In this document: in pieces, positions 24,935 to 34,419 of the stretch
Position numbering within the stretch: position 1 is the stretch's first letter
How the letters are laid out: every line of letters begins with the position of its first letter
Origin: Methanobrevibacter ruminantium
Lineage (GTDB): Archaea; Methanobacteriota; Methanobacteria; Methanobacteriales; Methanobacteriaceae
Direction: 5' to 3'
DNA length: 64,000 nucleotides
Assembly (NCBI GenBank): GCA_004553595.1
Contig: SFKZ01000009.1
Coordinates: 1 to 64,000, forward strand
Notes under the pieces: model-generated
Told to the model about the DNA's origin: nothing
The model's database searches: none
What the model saw: the letters and a program-made list of their open reading frames with translations, nothing else
Program-made: the position numbers and the translations under genes

Positions 24935-25765
24935 CTAATCCATATCCAAGCTGAAATTCAAGCTGCTTGCCTGATGAGTAATTGAACCTAATGAAATGAT
25001 GTCAACATCCAATGGAGCATAATCCAATATGTTGTCTTCAGTGATTCCACCGGAAATCTCAATCAATACATCTTTTCTCAAATCATTTTCCTCTAAAGCA
25101 TTTAAGGTATCTTGAGCTTCATCTGGAGACATATTGTCAAACATTACAATGTCTGCACCATTTTCACAGGCAATTATTGCATCTTCAGTTGATTCCACTT
25201 CAATTTCAATCTTTTTGGAAAAGCTATTGTTCTCTTTAGCCAATTCGAGAGCCTTTTTGACTGAACCGACAACAGCAATATGATTGTCCTTAATCAAAAT
25301 CATGTCATCCAATGCAGATCTGTGAGGGTCTCCACCACCAATGGAAATAGCTAGCTTATCATACTTTTGAAGTGCAGGCGCAGTCTTACGGGTTCCTGCA
25401 ACCCTTATCTTAGGATTCACATCATGAACCTTTTTGACTATCCTGTTTGTTATTGTTGCAACACCAGACATTCTCATAAGCAAATTAAGTGCAGTACGCT
25501 CCAAAAGAAGAATCTTTCGAGCATTTCCTTCAAGCTCTAAAAGGACATCCCCTTTGGAAATTGCATCCCCATCCTTTTTAGAGGAGATGATTTCAATGCC
25601 ATAGTCTGAAAACATTTCCTTTATGATTTCAATTCCTGCAAGGATTCCATCATCTTTAGTAATCAATTTAGCATAAAATATCTTATTTTCTGGAATTAAT
25701 GCATTTGAAGTGATATCTCCAAAACCTTCATCTTCCCTAAGCATGTATTTTATAATTTCATCCAT
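24935..25765 (-). CDS. nadC: Nicotinate-nucleotide pyrophosphorylase (carboxylating), quinolinate phosphoribosyltransferase
   Basis: A 276-residue enzyme converting quinolinate and PRPP to nicotinate mononucleotide, CO2 and PPi in NAD synthesis. Seen are the N-terminal REDEGFGDITSNALIP, the active-site VAGTRKTAPALQKYDKLAI, and GGGDPHRSALDDMILIKDNHI with the conserved His-Arg and Lys. The phosphate-binding end includes EIEVES, DIVMFDNMSP and ISGGITEDNI. The length is standard. The adjacent divergent block (rnz, MscS, nadA) brings nadA within 2.1 kb, so the two quinolinate-pathway genes are close but not in one operon. Confidence 0.96.
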   Translation of the reverse strand: MDEIIKYMLREDEGFGDITSNALIPENKIFYAKLITKDDGILAGIEIIKEMFSDYGIEIISSKKDGDAISKGDVLLELEGNARKILLLERTALNLLMRMSGVATITNRIVKKVHDVNPKIRVAGTRKTAPALQKYDKLAISIGGGDPHRSALDDMILIKDNHIAVVGSVKKALELAKENNSFSKKIEIEVESTEDAIIACENGADIVMFDNMSPDEAQDTLNALEENDLRKDVLIEISGGITEDNILDYAPLDVDIISLGSITHQASSLNFSLDMD

Positions 25766-25969
25766 TTTTACACCAAAATTATTGAAAACAATTATAAAAA
25801 ATCAAATATCAATTACAATAATATATGTTTTAAACTATTAATATATTTTATATATTTAAATCAATTATATATATGTAGATTAACAAAATATAAATTATAA
25901 GACAAAAGAATTATTTAATCTGGTTAATTCTATCTTAGAATAGCTGAAAAATTTAATTTAAGTGATTTT

Positions 25970-26917
25970 ATGGAAATTACATTTTTAGGAACCTCATCTG
26001 CAGTGCCTTCAAAATATAGGAACCATGCAGGAATCATTTTGAAATACTTTAAGGACACACTGCTCTTTGATTGTGGGGAAGGAACACAAAGGCAATTGAC
26101 TTACGCTAGAATAAGTCCCATGAAAATAGACAAGATATTCATCAGCCACTATCATGGAGACCATATCCTCGGTTTGGCAGGACTCATTCAATCCATGGGA
26201 TTTAGAGGAAGAGAAAATGATTTGGACATCTATGGGCCTAAAGGATTGGAAAAGATTATAGGCGTGATTTCCAACTATGGATTTTTCCAGATAAACTTTA
26301 GAATCAATATTCATGAAATCGATGAAGGAGTGGTTGTGGAAACTGATGAATACATCATCAAGTCAATCATTGCTGAACACAACATTCCGAATATAGCTTA
26401 TTCAATTTATGAAAAGAAAAAGCCTCGCTTCTTAAGAGAAAAGGCTATTGAACTTGGTGTTCCCGTAGGCCCTGCCTTTGGAAAGCTTCATAGCGGCCAG
26501 GAAGTTGAAGTGGATGGAAAGATCATCAAGCCAGAACAGGTATTGGGACCTCCAAGAGCTGGAAAGAAAGTCACTTACTCTGGAGATACAAGGCCTTGTG
26601 AAAAGCTTATTGAACTTGCTAAAGAAAGCGATGTCTTGATTCATGAAGCAACATATGAAGATGCAGACCAGGACAAGGCAATTGAAAATTGCCATTCCAC
26701 ATCAAAGGAAGCTGCAGAAATAGCTAAAGAGGCAAATGTTAAGCTATTGGTCTTGACTCACATAAGCACAAGGTATACAAGTGATTTAAACATAAAAAAT
26801 GAAGCAAAAGAAATATTTGAAAATACCATTGTGGCTAATGACTTTACTGAAATAAACATTGGCAAAGACAAGACATCAATAAATTTCAAGAACATACTTA
26901 CTGTAAACAATGATTAA
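25970..26917 (+). CDS. rnz: Ribonuclease Z (tRNA 3'-end endonuclease)
   Basis: A 315-residue short-form RNase Z, a metallo-beta-lactamase fold enzyme that cuts tRNA precursors 3' of the discriminator base. It starts EITFLGTSSAVPSKYRNHAG and carries the zinc motif HYHGDHILGL. It also has a typical exosite arm (PRFLREKAIELGVPVGPAFGKLHSGQEVE), SGDTRPCEKLIELAK and a C-terminal His in VLTHISTRY. AAGTGAT precedes the ATG. The MscS-family gene follows after 23 bp on the same strand, probably in one transcript. Confidence 0.96.
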   Translation: MEITFLGTSSAVPSKYRNHAGIILKYFKDTLLFDCGEGTQRQLTYARISPMKIDKIFISHYHGDHILGLAGLIQSMGFRGRENDLDIYGPKGLEKIIGVISNYGFFQINFRINIHEIDEGVVVETDEYIIKSIIAEHNIPNIAYSIYEKKKPRFLREKAIELGVPVGPAFGKLHSGQEVEVDGKIIKPEQVLGPPRAGKKVTYSGDTRPCEKLIELAKESDVLIHEATYEDADQDKAIENCHSTSKEAAEIAKEANVKLLVLTHISTRYTSDLNIKNEAKEIFENTIVANDFTEINIGKDKTSINFKNILTVNND

Positions 26918-26940
26918 AAAGACTGGAAGAGGAAGATAAA

Positions 26941-27717
26941 ATGAAATACACAACCCAAATATTGAACGCATTGCTTCATCTCTTTCATTTAGAGAATATC
27001 ATATATATTCTACTGATTATAATAGGTGGATTTATATGTATAAAAGTGGGAGATAAAATTCTTACAAAACTCGAGCAGAAATTCGATTTGAATCTCACCG
27101 CCCATTACCTATTTAAGGACATAGTGAAATACACAGTGATTATTGTAGCCATTGCATGGATATTGCATGTTCTCGGAATCAATTTAGAAAGCATTTTAAT
27201 CAGTTTAGGTGTTGTAGGTATTGCAATAGGTTTTGCATCACAGGATATTGTTTCTAACTTCATTTCCGGAGTTTTTGTAATCAGCGATAAAAGAATCAAA
27301 GTTGGAGAGGTAATTGAAGTCAATAACTTTAAGGGAACCATCAAGAAAGTCGGATTTAGAAATACAATAATGATAAATCAAGACAACTTTGAGATAACAA
27401 TCCCTAACTCTGTCTTGAGCAAAAACATCTACAAGATGTATAAGCCAACTGAAGACCACAGGCTAAGAATCATAGCGACTTTGCCTCATGGAATGAATAT
27501 CCCAGAATTCAAAGAAGCGCTTGATAAGATCATGTATGAATACAATTGGGTCATAAGTGGCAAAACCACAATCTTTTCAAAGGACTATACGGAATGGGGC
27601 CCTAAAGTTGAGGTAAGCTATTGGATTACAGAATATAAATACACTGATTGCGGTAAAGTGACAATATTGGAAAATATCAATAGACTGATTGATGAGTATA
27701 AAAAACAGGAAAAATAG
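26941..27717 (+). CDS. MscS-family mechanosensitive ion channel
   Basis: A 258-residue membrane protein with three N-terminal hydrophobic helices (about 16-36, 57-80 and 86-110). The third is the pore-lining TM3 (ILISLGVVGIAIGFASQDIVSNFISGVFVI), rich in Gly/Ala as in MscS. Next comes the beta domain (IKVGEVIEVNNFKGTIKKVGFRNTIMINQDNFEITIPNSVL, shortened here to its salient positions 120-160) and a C-terminal alpha/beta vestibule. It would release solutes on osmotic downshock. GAGGAAGAT precedes the ATG; it follows rnz by 23 bp. Confidence 0.93.
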   Translation: MKYTTQILNALLHLFHLENIIYILLIIIGGFICIKVGDKILTKLEQKFDLNLTAHYLFKDIVKYTVIIVAIAWILHVLGINLESILISLGVVGIAIGFASQDIVSNFISGVFVISDKRIKVGEVIEVNNFKGTIKKVGFRNTIMINQDNFEITIPNSVLSKNIYKMYKPTEDHRLRIIATLPHGMNIPEFKEALDKIMYEYNWVISGKTTIFSKDYTEWGPKVEVSYWITEYKYTDCGKVTILENINRLIDEYKKQEK

Positions 27718-27820
27718 ATAAACTATAGAAAATAACAATAGTTAATTTTTTAAGTAAGAAGAATAAAGATAATATAAACAACTAAATTATTTAATAATCC
27801 CATTGTAAAGAGGGTTAAAA

Positions 27821-28735
27821 ATGAATGAATTACAGAAAGAAATTATTCAATTGAAAGAAGAAAAGAATGCGATTATCCTCGCACATAACTACCAACCAAA
27901 AGAAATCCAGGAAATAGCTGATTTCCTTGGAGACTCTTTAGAATTATGTAATAAGGCTGCAGAAGTGGAAGACAGAGATATCATTGTCTTCTGCGGAGTA
28001 GACTTTATGGCAGAAACTGCATATATGCTAAACCCGGATAAGAAAGTTCTAATCCCAGATATTGATGCAGAATGTCCTATGGCACATATGCTTACTGGAG
28101 AAGAAGTCAGAGAAGCAAAAGAAAAATATCCTGATGCAGCAGTCTGCTTATATGTAAACAGTCTTGGTGAAGCAAAAGCGGAATCAGACATTCTATGTAC
28201 TTCTGGAAATGTCAAAAAGGTTGTAGCAAGTTTAGAAGAGGATACAATTCTCTTTGGACCAGACACCAATCTTGGAGAATACGTACAGCCATTTACTGAC
28301 AAAAAGATCATTCCAATTCCAGGTGACGGCCACTGTTATGTTCACAAGCTATTCCACAAGGAAGATATTGAAGATGCAAGGAAAAAATATCCTAACATAG
28401 AAATCTTAATTCACCCTGAATCCAACAAAGAGGTTCAAGAACTTGCAGATCATGTCTTAAGTACTGGTGGAATGCTAGCCCATGTAAGGGATAGCCCAGA
28501 TAAGGAATTTGTCATTGGAACTGAAGTTGACATGATTACAAGACTCAAATCAGAATGTCCAGACAAAACATACTACCCATTGCTTGAAGGAGCTATTTGT
28601 AAAACCATGAAACTCCACACATTGGAAAAAGTAAGGGACTGCCTAATCAATGAAGAACCTAAAATTATTGTCCCTGAAGAAATAGCTGAAAAATCAACCA
28701 ATGCTGTAGAAAGAATGCTGGAAGCATCTAAATAA
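27821..28735 (+). CDS. nadA: Quinolinate synthase
   Basis: A 304-residue [4Fe-4S] enzyme that condenses iminoaspartate with dihydroxyacetone phosphate to quinolinate. The three cluster cysteines are seen at Cys85 (DAECPMA), Cys172 (GDGHCYVH) and Cys260 (EGAICKTM). Substrate-site motifs AHNYQ (21-25), YVNS (111-114), HPE (198-200) and the GTE segment near 233 are intact. The last third carries TSTGG-like LSTGGMLAH. The short form fits archaea. No nadB or aspartate dehydrogenase lies in the window. An 11-bp-stem terminator follows. Confidence 0.96.
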   Translation: MNELQKEIIQLKEEKNAIILAHNYQPKEIQEIADFLGDSLELCNKAAEVEDRDIIVFCGVDFMAETAYMLNPDKKVLIPDIDAECPMAHMLTGEEVREAKEKYPDAAVCLYVNSLGEAKAESDILCTSGNVKKVVASLEEDTILFGPDTNLGEYVQPFTDKKIIPIPGDGHCYVHKLFHKEDIEDARKKYPNIEILIHPESNKEVQELADHVLSTGGMLAHVRDSPDKEFVIGTEVDMITRLKSECPDKTYYPLLEGAICKTMKLHTLEKVRDCLINEEPKIIVPEEIAEKSTNAVERMLEASK

Positions 28736-28754
28736 AAATAGTAAATAAACATCA

Positions 28755-28795
28755 GATAAAAAGAATATTTCTTTTTATCATTTTCTCTTTTTTTA
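28755..28795 (+). terminator. Hairpin terminator of nadA
   Basis: GATAAAAAGAA (28755-28765) pairs perfectly with TTCTTTTTATC (28769-28779) around three bases. T-rich sequence with a seven-T run ends it. It begins 19 bp after the nadA stop. Confidence 0.7.
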
Positions 28796-28875
28796 TAGAA
28801 TCTAAAATTTTAATAAAAACTAACAAATAAAAAAAAAAACTTTTTTTAAATAATTAAAACTTTTATGGTTAGAAC

Positions 28876-29160
28876 TTAATTCATGTCTTCCAAGAAGCTT
28901 GCAATGAAATAAGTCATTTCAATCTCTTCCCTTTTAATGAAATCTTCAAGTTTAAAATGTGCATCATCTGAAGCAAATGGGAAGAATTTTCTAGAATAGA
29001 ATATATTTAAGAGCAAATCACCATCTTCCACAATGGTTTCCCCTTCCAAGTTATTCAATAAAAAATCCAATTCCTTTTCAGTTAAATCAGACACCCTATA
29101 AGTTACATAGTGCATTTGATCTTCAGTTTCGCCATAATCCTCAACTTTAACGCTTAACAT
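28876..29160 (-). CDS. Small protein of unknown function
   Basis: A 94-residue acidic soluble protein (YGETEDQMHYVTYRVSDLTEKELDFL ..., visible motif region 9-34) with alternating strands and helices and no cysteines. AAGGGATAAAT precedes the ATG, which supports a real gene. No family is recognised and no operon partner is adjacent: nadA converges on it and the MetX-like gene ends 131 bp away, pointing the same way but downstream. Confidence 0.6.
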   Translation of the reverse strand: MLSVKVEDYGETEDQMHYVTYRVSDLTEKELDFLLNNLEGETIVEDGDLLLNIFYSRKFFPFASDDAHFKLEDFIKREEIEMTYFIASFLEDMN

Positions 29161-29291
29161 ATTTATCCCTTTTAATCTCTTAATTAAATTATGTTTTTTT
29201 AAATTATAATATTTTTCTAAATAAAAATTTAAATAAATTCTAAATAAAAATTAAATAAATCAATGAAAAATCAGTAAAATCAAATAATTGA

Positions 29292-30296
29292 TTAATTATC
29301 CCTAAATTCCTTTATGAACTCTTCCAAATCATCTTTTACCTTAAACAATTCATTAGAGCCAACATGACCCATGCAAGAGTCAAAAATAAGCAATTTGTTA
29401 TCCTTAATCATTTTGCTCATTGGAATCGCATCAAGATTTGGTGGGAAATATTGGTCCTGATTGATAGCTATAATCAATACTTTAGCAGTTATATTTTCCA
29501 ACTGGTCTGTCAAATCATAATCGAGAGAAGAGTTATTCATATAAATCAAATCATTAGGATCTTCCTCTAAGCTTTCCTCTGCAAATTCCGCCATAGCAAG
29601 GCCAATTTCCTCATTTGTCATGTTGTTTCTGTATTCCTCTCTTGACAATCCATAGCAATACATTGCATCTGATGAAAGCTTTAAGCTTCTCTTCAATGAG
29701 TCTGAAAGCGGCAAATCATAAGCTCCATCATTATAATCAGGATCTGATTCCAAAATGTTATTCATGATCTTGCTTAATGCAAAGTTATGTCCACCTACCT
29801 TAAAGCTGCTTACAAGAGAAATGATGAAATCAACTGAATCCTGATAAACGCATCCCCAAGTCAAGACTTCAAAACCACCCATTGAGTTTCCAATTAGCCC
29901 TTTCACATGAGTGATTCCGAATTTCTCTTCAATGAACTGCTTTTGGAAGTTTACCATATCTTCAATATCATACTCTGGAAACCTATTCATAAGACCAGTT
30001 GTTGAGGGACTTGCAGAACCTGGACAGCCAAGAGCACTGACTGAAATGAAGAAGAATTTATCTGTATCAAATATCTCTCCACTGCCCATATCTTCAGAAA
30101 TGCGTCTTGCAGAGTAACAGCTGCCACTTGAACCGTGGAAGTAAATTACAGCATTTGAAATGATTCCATTTTCATCATACTGTGGAGTTCCAAAGGTAAT
30201 GTATTCAACTTTTGCATCCTTCAAGACTTCTCCATTATTGAATTTAAACTCATCTAAAGTAAAATACTCTGCTTCAATAGCTTCTACATCAAACAT
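29292..30296 (-). CDS. Alpha/beta hydrolase related to homoserine O-acetyltransferase (MetX-like)
   Basis: A protein of about 334 residues with the MetX-type layout: an N-terminal EYFTLDEFKFNNGEVL (cf. the family's F-L-x-x-G entry strand), HGSSGSC oxyanion region, GNSMGGFEVLTW nucleophile elbow, acid Asp in INQDQYFPP and catalytic His in CMGHVGS. True MetX would transfer acetyl from acetyl-CoA to homoserine. Many paralogues are plain hydrolases, and the usual DGHDAFL signature is replaced here, so the reaction is open. I place the start at 30296, where GGTTGAT lies three bases upstream; an ATG at 30308 is the alternative. Confidence 0.75.
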   Translation of the reverse strand: MFDVEAIEAEYFTLDEFKFNNGEVLKDAKVEYITFGTPQYDENGIISNAVIYFHGSSGSCYSARRISEDMGSGEIFDTDKFFFISVSALGCPGSASPSTTGLMNRFPEYDIEDMVNFQKQFIEEKFGITHVKGLIGNSMGGFEVLTWGCVYQDSVDFIISLVSSFKVGGHNFALSKIMNNILESDPDYNDGAYDLPLSDSLKRSLKLSSDAMYCYGLSREEYRNNMTNEEIGLAMAEFAEESLEEDPNDLIYMNNSSLDYDLTDQLENITAKVLIIAINQDQYFPPNLDAIPMSKMIKDNKLLIFDSCMGHVGSNELFKVKDDLEEFIKEFRDN

Positions 30297-30383
30297 GATA
30301 TCAACCATAAAAATTAGAAAAATAAGAAAAAGTAAGAATGAAAAATAGCAACTTAACAAAATATTATCGTTTAGCGCTTATTT

Positions 30384-31181
30384 TTATTTTAAACCTAAAA
30401 GTTTAGCTGCATTTTCATAAAGAATTAAATTTCGCTCTTCTTCAGTTAAATCAATTTTATTGAACATTTCCATCTCACTTGTTGATTCCCACATCGGAAA
30501 ATCAGTTGCCCATAAGACCTTATCTGCACCGTATGCATGAATCAAATCCTTTGCAGTTTCAGGAGACAATGCATATAAGCTTGAACTGCAATCTACAAAG
30601 AGATTAGGAGTTCCTGCTAATTCTTCTGTTGCCTTTTCCCACATGCTCCATCCTGCAAAATGAGCGCCAATAACTGTGAGATCTGGAAACTTCTCAAGGA
30701 AAGGCTTTAAATGTTCAGGATTTGAATAATCATATCTGAAATCGCCGCAATGAATCATGATTGGCAATCCTCTTTCATTGACTGCCTCTCCCATCTTAAA
30801 TGCCTTTTCCTCATTTAAGGCAAATTGCTGGAAATCAGGATGAACTTTCACACCTTTAAGGCCAAGTTCAATAATGTAATCCAAGTCACCATCAATGTCT
30901 TCACTATCAGGATGCAATGTCCCAAAACCTGTAAAAAGGTCTGGATGGGATTTGACCTCAAAACTGATGAATTCATTGATTGATTGAACCTGCTTTGGAG
31001 TTGTTGCCACTGAATGGATAAGATAATGAACAACACCAACCTTATTTCCGTCTTCAATCAAGTCATTTACAGTCCCATTTAAAGACATGTGAAGGTCATA
31101 AAAATCACGAATCCCCTTTACAGCTTTTGCTGCAATCTTATCTGGATAAATGTGACAATGAGAATTAATTACTTTTTGCAT
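30384..31181 (-). CDS. Amidohydrolase-2 family TIM-barrel protein
   Basis: A 265-residue metal-dependent hydrolase or decarboxylase-like protein (PF04909 type). It shows NSHCHIYPDKIA (HxH ligands), HPDFQQFALNEE, PIMIHCGDFRYDYSNPEHL with a metal His, IGAHFAGWSMWEKA and the C-terminal LWATDFPMWES with the conserved Asp. Relatives include aromatic acid decarboxylases and lactone hydrolases; the substrate cannot be assigned. AGGTGG lies ahead of the ATG. It is followed 88 bp later by the MetX-like gene on the same strand, a possible two-gene unit. Confidence 0.85.
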   Translation of the reverse strand: MQKVINSHCHIYPDKIAAKAVKGIRDFYDLHMSLNGTVNDLIEDGNKVGVVHYLIHSVATTPKQVQSINEFISFEVKSHPDLFTGFGTLHPDSEDIDGDLDYIIELGLKGVKVHPDFQQFALNEEKAFKMGEAVNERGLPIMIHCGDFRYDYSNPEHLKPFLEKFPDLTVIGAHFAGWSMWEKATEELAGTPNLFVDCSSSLYALSPETAKDLIHAYGADKVLWATDFPMWESTSEMEMFNKIDLTEEERNLILYENAAKLLGLK

Positions 31182-31351
31182 ATTAAATTAACCACCTAAT
31201 AAAATTATAAAATATTTTTCTATTAATTAATTTGTATAAAATCATTTAAAAAAGTTTATATTACCAGATTAAGTATTTTAAATAAAATAAATGACTTTTA
31301 AAGAATACAAATCAAAAAAAAAAGAAAAAAAATGAATTTGAAAAGTTAAAG

Positions 31352-32728
31352 CTAAATGTCACTTCCTTTAACTTTTCCATTAATCAATCTGTCCACATAG
31401 AGTTCAATGTATCCATAAGCTATTACAGAACCAAGGAAACCGCCTAAAAGCATACCGTAATAAATTCCACGCTCTCCCATATTGAATACAAATCCTAAAA
31501 GATATGCGAATATCAATACAAGTACAAATTCCCTGAATGTGGTTAAAATAAAGGAAGTTGTTCCTTTTCCAAGCCCTTGGAATACATTTCCAGCACTTGC
31601 ACCGAATGGAACATACAATATGAATAGGCACATCAATTGTATGAATGAAGCAATCAACGGTTCAAGATGTGAGCTTGCCTCTGAATATGAGAATATGAAT
31701 GCCACCTGATTTGCAAATACAAAGAGCAATATGCAAACTATAATGGATGAGATTAGACCTAGCTTAACGGAATATCTGCAAGCAGTTCTAATGTTTTCAT
31801 ACTTTTTAGCACCATATGCAACACCAGCAACGGTAATTGCAGCAGTTCCAACACCAATAGCTGGAAGCAAACCTAAGGATATGATTCTCCATCCTGCAGT
31901 ATAAACTGCCACTGCAACTGAACCTGAAACCAAAGTGAGCATATAATTGACTGTAACTGCAAGAGCTGCCATAATCAATTGTTCCAAGCTTGCTGGAATT
32001 CCTACAACTAGAATATCCTTATACATTTTAAAATTATTATGGAAATCTTTCTTGTTATATGATAAGTATGTATCTTTCTTAATGAAAATCCAGTATAACA
32101 TCATTAGAATAGCAAATAGAGGAGATAAACCTGTTGCAAGAGCTGCACCTGAAACTCCCCAACCAAATGTGTAAATGAATATTGGATCTAAGACCATATT
32201 GATAATAGCTACAATAGCAATAGGCAAAGTGGCTCTTTTTACATCTCCTTCTGCCCTAAATGCCCCTCCAAAAATAGGAGGGATTAAAATTGGAGCAGTG
32301 AAAGCGAATACAATTATGCCATAATCCATAGCATATTTCAATACATCACTTGCACCCATTATCTTTAATAGGGATTCTAAAGATAAAAGGAAAAATACTG
32401 TAAGAATCAACGAAACAATTACACTTAAAATAGCAGAGTGCATAGCTGCATTATTTGCCTCATCTCTTTTTTCAGCACCAATATAACGAGAAATAAGAGA
32501 TGTTGCACCAGCACCTATACCATTTCCAAATCCTACAAGCACCATAAACAATGGAGTTACATATCCAAGTGCTGCCAAAGGAGCAGGTCCTAATCCTGCT
32601 ACCCAAATACTATCCACAATATTGTTTAAGAAAATTAAAAACATACTTGCTATCATAGGCCAAGCAAGCTTATTAATAGCTTTCTTAGGGTCTCCGGTAA
32701 TCATTTCAACATTTTCATTCATTTCCAT
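31352..32728 (-). CDS. MATE-family multidrug/metabolite efflux transporter
   Basis: A 458-residue protein with 12 hydrophobic helices in two similar halves and the MATE lead-in (GDPKKAINKLAWPMIASMFL). Gly/Pro-rich signatures include GYVTPLFMVLVGFGNGIGAGA and the paired AFTAPILIPPIF. It should export cationic or amphipathic compounds against a Na+ or H+ gradient across the cell membrane. Of three nearby ATGs, 32728 is chosen from the GGAAATGAT string before it. A perfect 19-bp tandem duplication lies immediately upstream of its TATA box. Confidence 0.93.
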   Translation of the reverse strand: MEMNENVEMITGDPKKAINKLAWPMIASMFLIFLNNIVDSIWVAGLGPAPLAALGYVTPLFMVLVGFGNGIGAGATSLISRYIGAEKRDEANNAAMHSAILSVIVSLILTVFFLLSLESLLKIMGASDVLKYAMDYGIIVFAFTAPILIPPIFGGAFRAEGDVKRATLPIAIVAIINMVLDPIFIYTFGWGVSGAALATGLSPLFAILMMLYWIFIKKDTYLSYNKKDFHNNFKMYKDILVVGIPASLEQLIMAALAVTVNYMLTLVSGSVAVAVYTAGWRIISLGLLPAIGVGTAAITVAGVAYGAKKYENIRTACRYSVKLGLISSIIVCILLFVFANQVAFIFSYSEASSHLEPLIASFIQLMCLFILYVPFGASAGNVFQGLGKGTTSFILTTFREFVLVLIFAYLLGFVFNMGERGIYYGMLLGGFLGSVIAYGYIELYVDRLINGKVKGSDI

Positions 32729-32767
32729 AATAATCATTTCCGAACTATTATAAATATATACATAGTC

Positions 32768-32818
32768 CTATATAAAATTTTAAGGATATTACTAATTTTT
32801 AAGGATATTACTAATTTT
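32768..32818 (-). promoter_or_regulatory. MATE gene promoter with a 19-bp tandem duplication
   Basis: On the minus strand a TTTATATAGG TATA box (about 32768-32778) lies 45 bp before the ATG. Directly upstream, TAAGGATATTACTAATTTT (plus-strand reading) is present twice in tandem, 32781-32799 and 32800-32818, without mismatch. This is where a BRE and activator sites would be. Confidence 0.6.
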
Positions 32819-32917
32819 GAAAAATTCATAAAAAAGTAATAAATTGATTAAATTTATAAAAAATAAAAACAAATATTGATTATTGGAAATAAAACAAACT
32901 ATTTGATAAAAATTTAC

Positions 32918-32944
32918 TATTTATAAAACTTAAAACTGATAAAA
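32918..32944 (+). promoter_or_regulatory. TATA box of leaderless nucS
   Basis: TATTTATAAA at 32918-32927 is centred about 22 bp before the nucS ATG, with no Shine-Dalgarno site between them. A leaderless transcript is likely. Confidence 0.5.
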
Positions 32945-33729
32945 TGAAATACAAAATTTTAGAAAATCCTAATTATGAAGAGACTTATGAGCTTATTGAG
33001 GAAGGCCTTAGGAAAAAGGCAACCATACTTCTTTTTGCATGCTGTAGAGTCAGCTATGAAGGCCGTGCATTAAGTGAACTTGATTATGGTGAAAGAATAA
33101 TCATGATGAAGCCAGACGGATGCTTCCTGATTCATCAGGACAATAAAGTGGATCCAGTCAATTGGCAACCTCCTAAATCAAGACCAAGAGCTTACATCAA
33201 AGATGAAATACTATTTTTGGAAAGTCATAGGCGCAGCCCTCCTGAAAGATTGGAAGTTGAGGTAAGAAAAGTCCATTACGCTAACTATAACCTAATTGAA
33301 GATTATGAAGAGCTTGAAAGAGCAGGCTATGAAAAGGATATGGGTGACATGATTTGGGAAAAGCCTCACATAATTGAGGAAGGATTCCGTCCAAGCGTAA
33401 GGGAATATGCAACAGAGCACGGATTCATTGACATTCTTGGAAATGATAGTGAAGGAAACCTAATGATTTTAGAATTGAAGGCCCGTAAGGCAGGAATAGC
33501 TGCAGTAAAACAAATCAGAAGATACTTGTCTGACTTTGAAAATAGGGAAAACAAGGAAATCAAAGGCGAAACTGGAGAAAAGCAGAAAATCAGAGGATTG
33601 CTTGTAGCGCCTTCAATAGGTGATGATGCACTTGAGCTTCTTGAAGAGGAAGGAATCGAATTTGTAGCTGTAGAACCTCCAAGAGAACTTAAAAAGGATA
33701 AAAAAGTTACTTTAGATGCTTTCGGATAA
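32944..33729 (+). CDS. nucS: Mismatch-specific endonuclease NucS/EndoMS
   Basis: A 261-residue protein with the two-domain NucS layout: an N-terminal DNA-binding/dimerisation half (TILLFACCRVSYEGRA, GCFLIHQDNKVDPVNWQPP) and a C-terminal RecB-like nuclease. Catalytic residues are visible as Asp163 (HGFIDIL), Glu177 and Lys179 (LELKARK), followed by a QIRRY helix. The enzyme cuts both strands at mismatches and serves mismatch repair in archaea without MutS1/MutL. mntP follows 65 bp later on the same strand. The C-terminus lacks an obvious PCNA-binding peptide, though the final VTLDAFG could serve. Confidence 0.95.
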   Translation: MKYKILENPNYEETYELIEEGLRKKATILLFACCRVSYEGRALSELDYGERIIMMKPDGCFLIHQDNKVDPVNWQPPKSRPRAYIKDEILFLESHRRSPPERLEVEVRKVHYANYNLIEDYEELERAGYEKDMGDMIWEKPHIIEEGFRPSVREYATEHGFIDILGNDSEGNLMILELKARKAGIAAVKQIRRYLSDFENRENKEIKGETGEKQKIRGLLVAPSIGDDALELLEEEGIEFVAVEPPRELKKDKKVTLDAFG

Positions 33730-33794
33730 AAATGAATAAATAAATTTGATACTATAAAACTTTCAAAACATCAATTAAACACGTACTGATTATT

Positions 33795-34364
33795 ATGGAT
33801 TTTATTTCAACATTACTCATTGCAATTGCATTGGCAATGGATGCATTCAGCGTTTCACTTACAAAAGGATTCACATTGAAGAAAATTACCAAAAGCCAAG
33901 TCTTGTGGTTTGCAATATTCTTTGGAGGATTCCAGGCATTGATGCCTGTTTTAGGTTGGTTAGGTGGAATTCAGCTGGAATGGCTCATAACTACCTTTGC
34001 CCCTTGGATAGCATTTATCCTTCTTCTTTTGATTGGATCAAATATGATAAAGGAAAGTTTCTCCAGCGATGAAGAAGAGGATTCATCCGATAAATTTTCA
34101 TTTAAGGAATTGACATTGCTTGCAATAGCTACAAGCATAGATGCATTTGCAGTTGGAATAACCTATGCAGTATTAAAAACAGATATCCTGATTCCAGTAA
34201 TCATGATTGGGGTCACTGCATTCATATTTACAATAATCGGACTCTATTTAGGTAAAAAAATAGGATATTACTTTGGAGACAAGTTCGAAATACTTGGAGG
34301 AGTTATCTTAATCTTGCTTGGTGTAAAAATACTCCTCGAAGGATTAGGAATATTGATTTTATAA
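33795..34364 (+). CDS. mntP: Manganese efflux pump MntP
   Basis: A 189-residue inner-membrane protein with six predicted helices in two repeats. Each repeat carries the MntP acidic motif: AMDAFSVSLTKGF (near residue 15) and TSIDAFAVGITYA (near 118). The charged loop between halves (SSDEEEDSSDKFSFKE) is typical. It exports Mn2+ to prevent metal excess. No riboswitch (yybP type) is visible in the 65 bp after nucS. A hairpin terminator follows. Confidence 0.93.
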   Translation: MDFISTLLIAIALAMDAFSVSLTKGFTLKKITKSQVLWFAIFFGGFQALMPVLGWLGGIQLEWLITTFAPWIAFILLLLIGSNMIKESFSSDEEEDSSDKFSFKELTLLAIATSIDAFAVGITYAVLKTDILIPVIMIGVTAFIFTIIGLYLGKKIGYYFGDKFEILGGVILILLGVKILLEGLGILIL

Positions 34365-34376
34365 AAATAGTTAAAT

Positions 34377-34411
34377 GAGCTTTAGAATATTAAAGCTCAA
34401 AATCTTTTTTT
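34377..34411 (+). terminator. Hairpin terminator after mntP
   Basis: GAGCTTTA (34377-34384) pairs with TAAAGCTC (34391-34398) around six bases, followed by a T-run ending at 34411. The next gene converges, so the hairpin may serve both directions. Confidence 0.7.
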
Positions 34412-34419
34412 AATAATAA

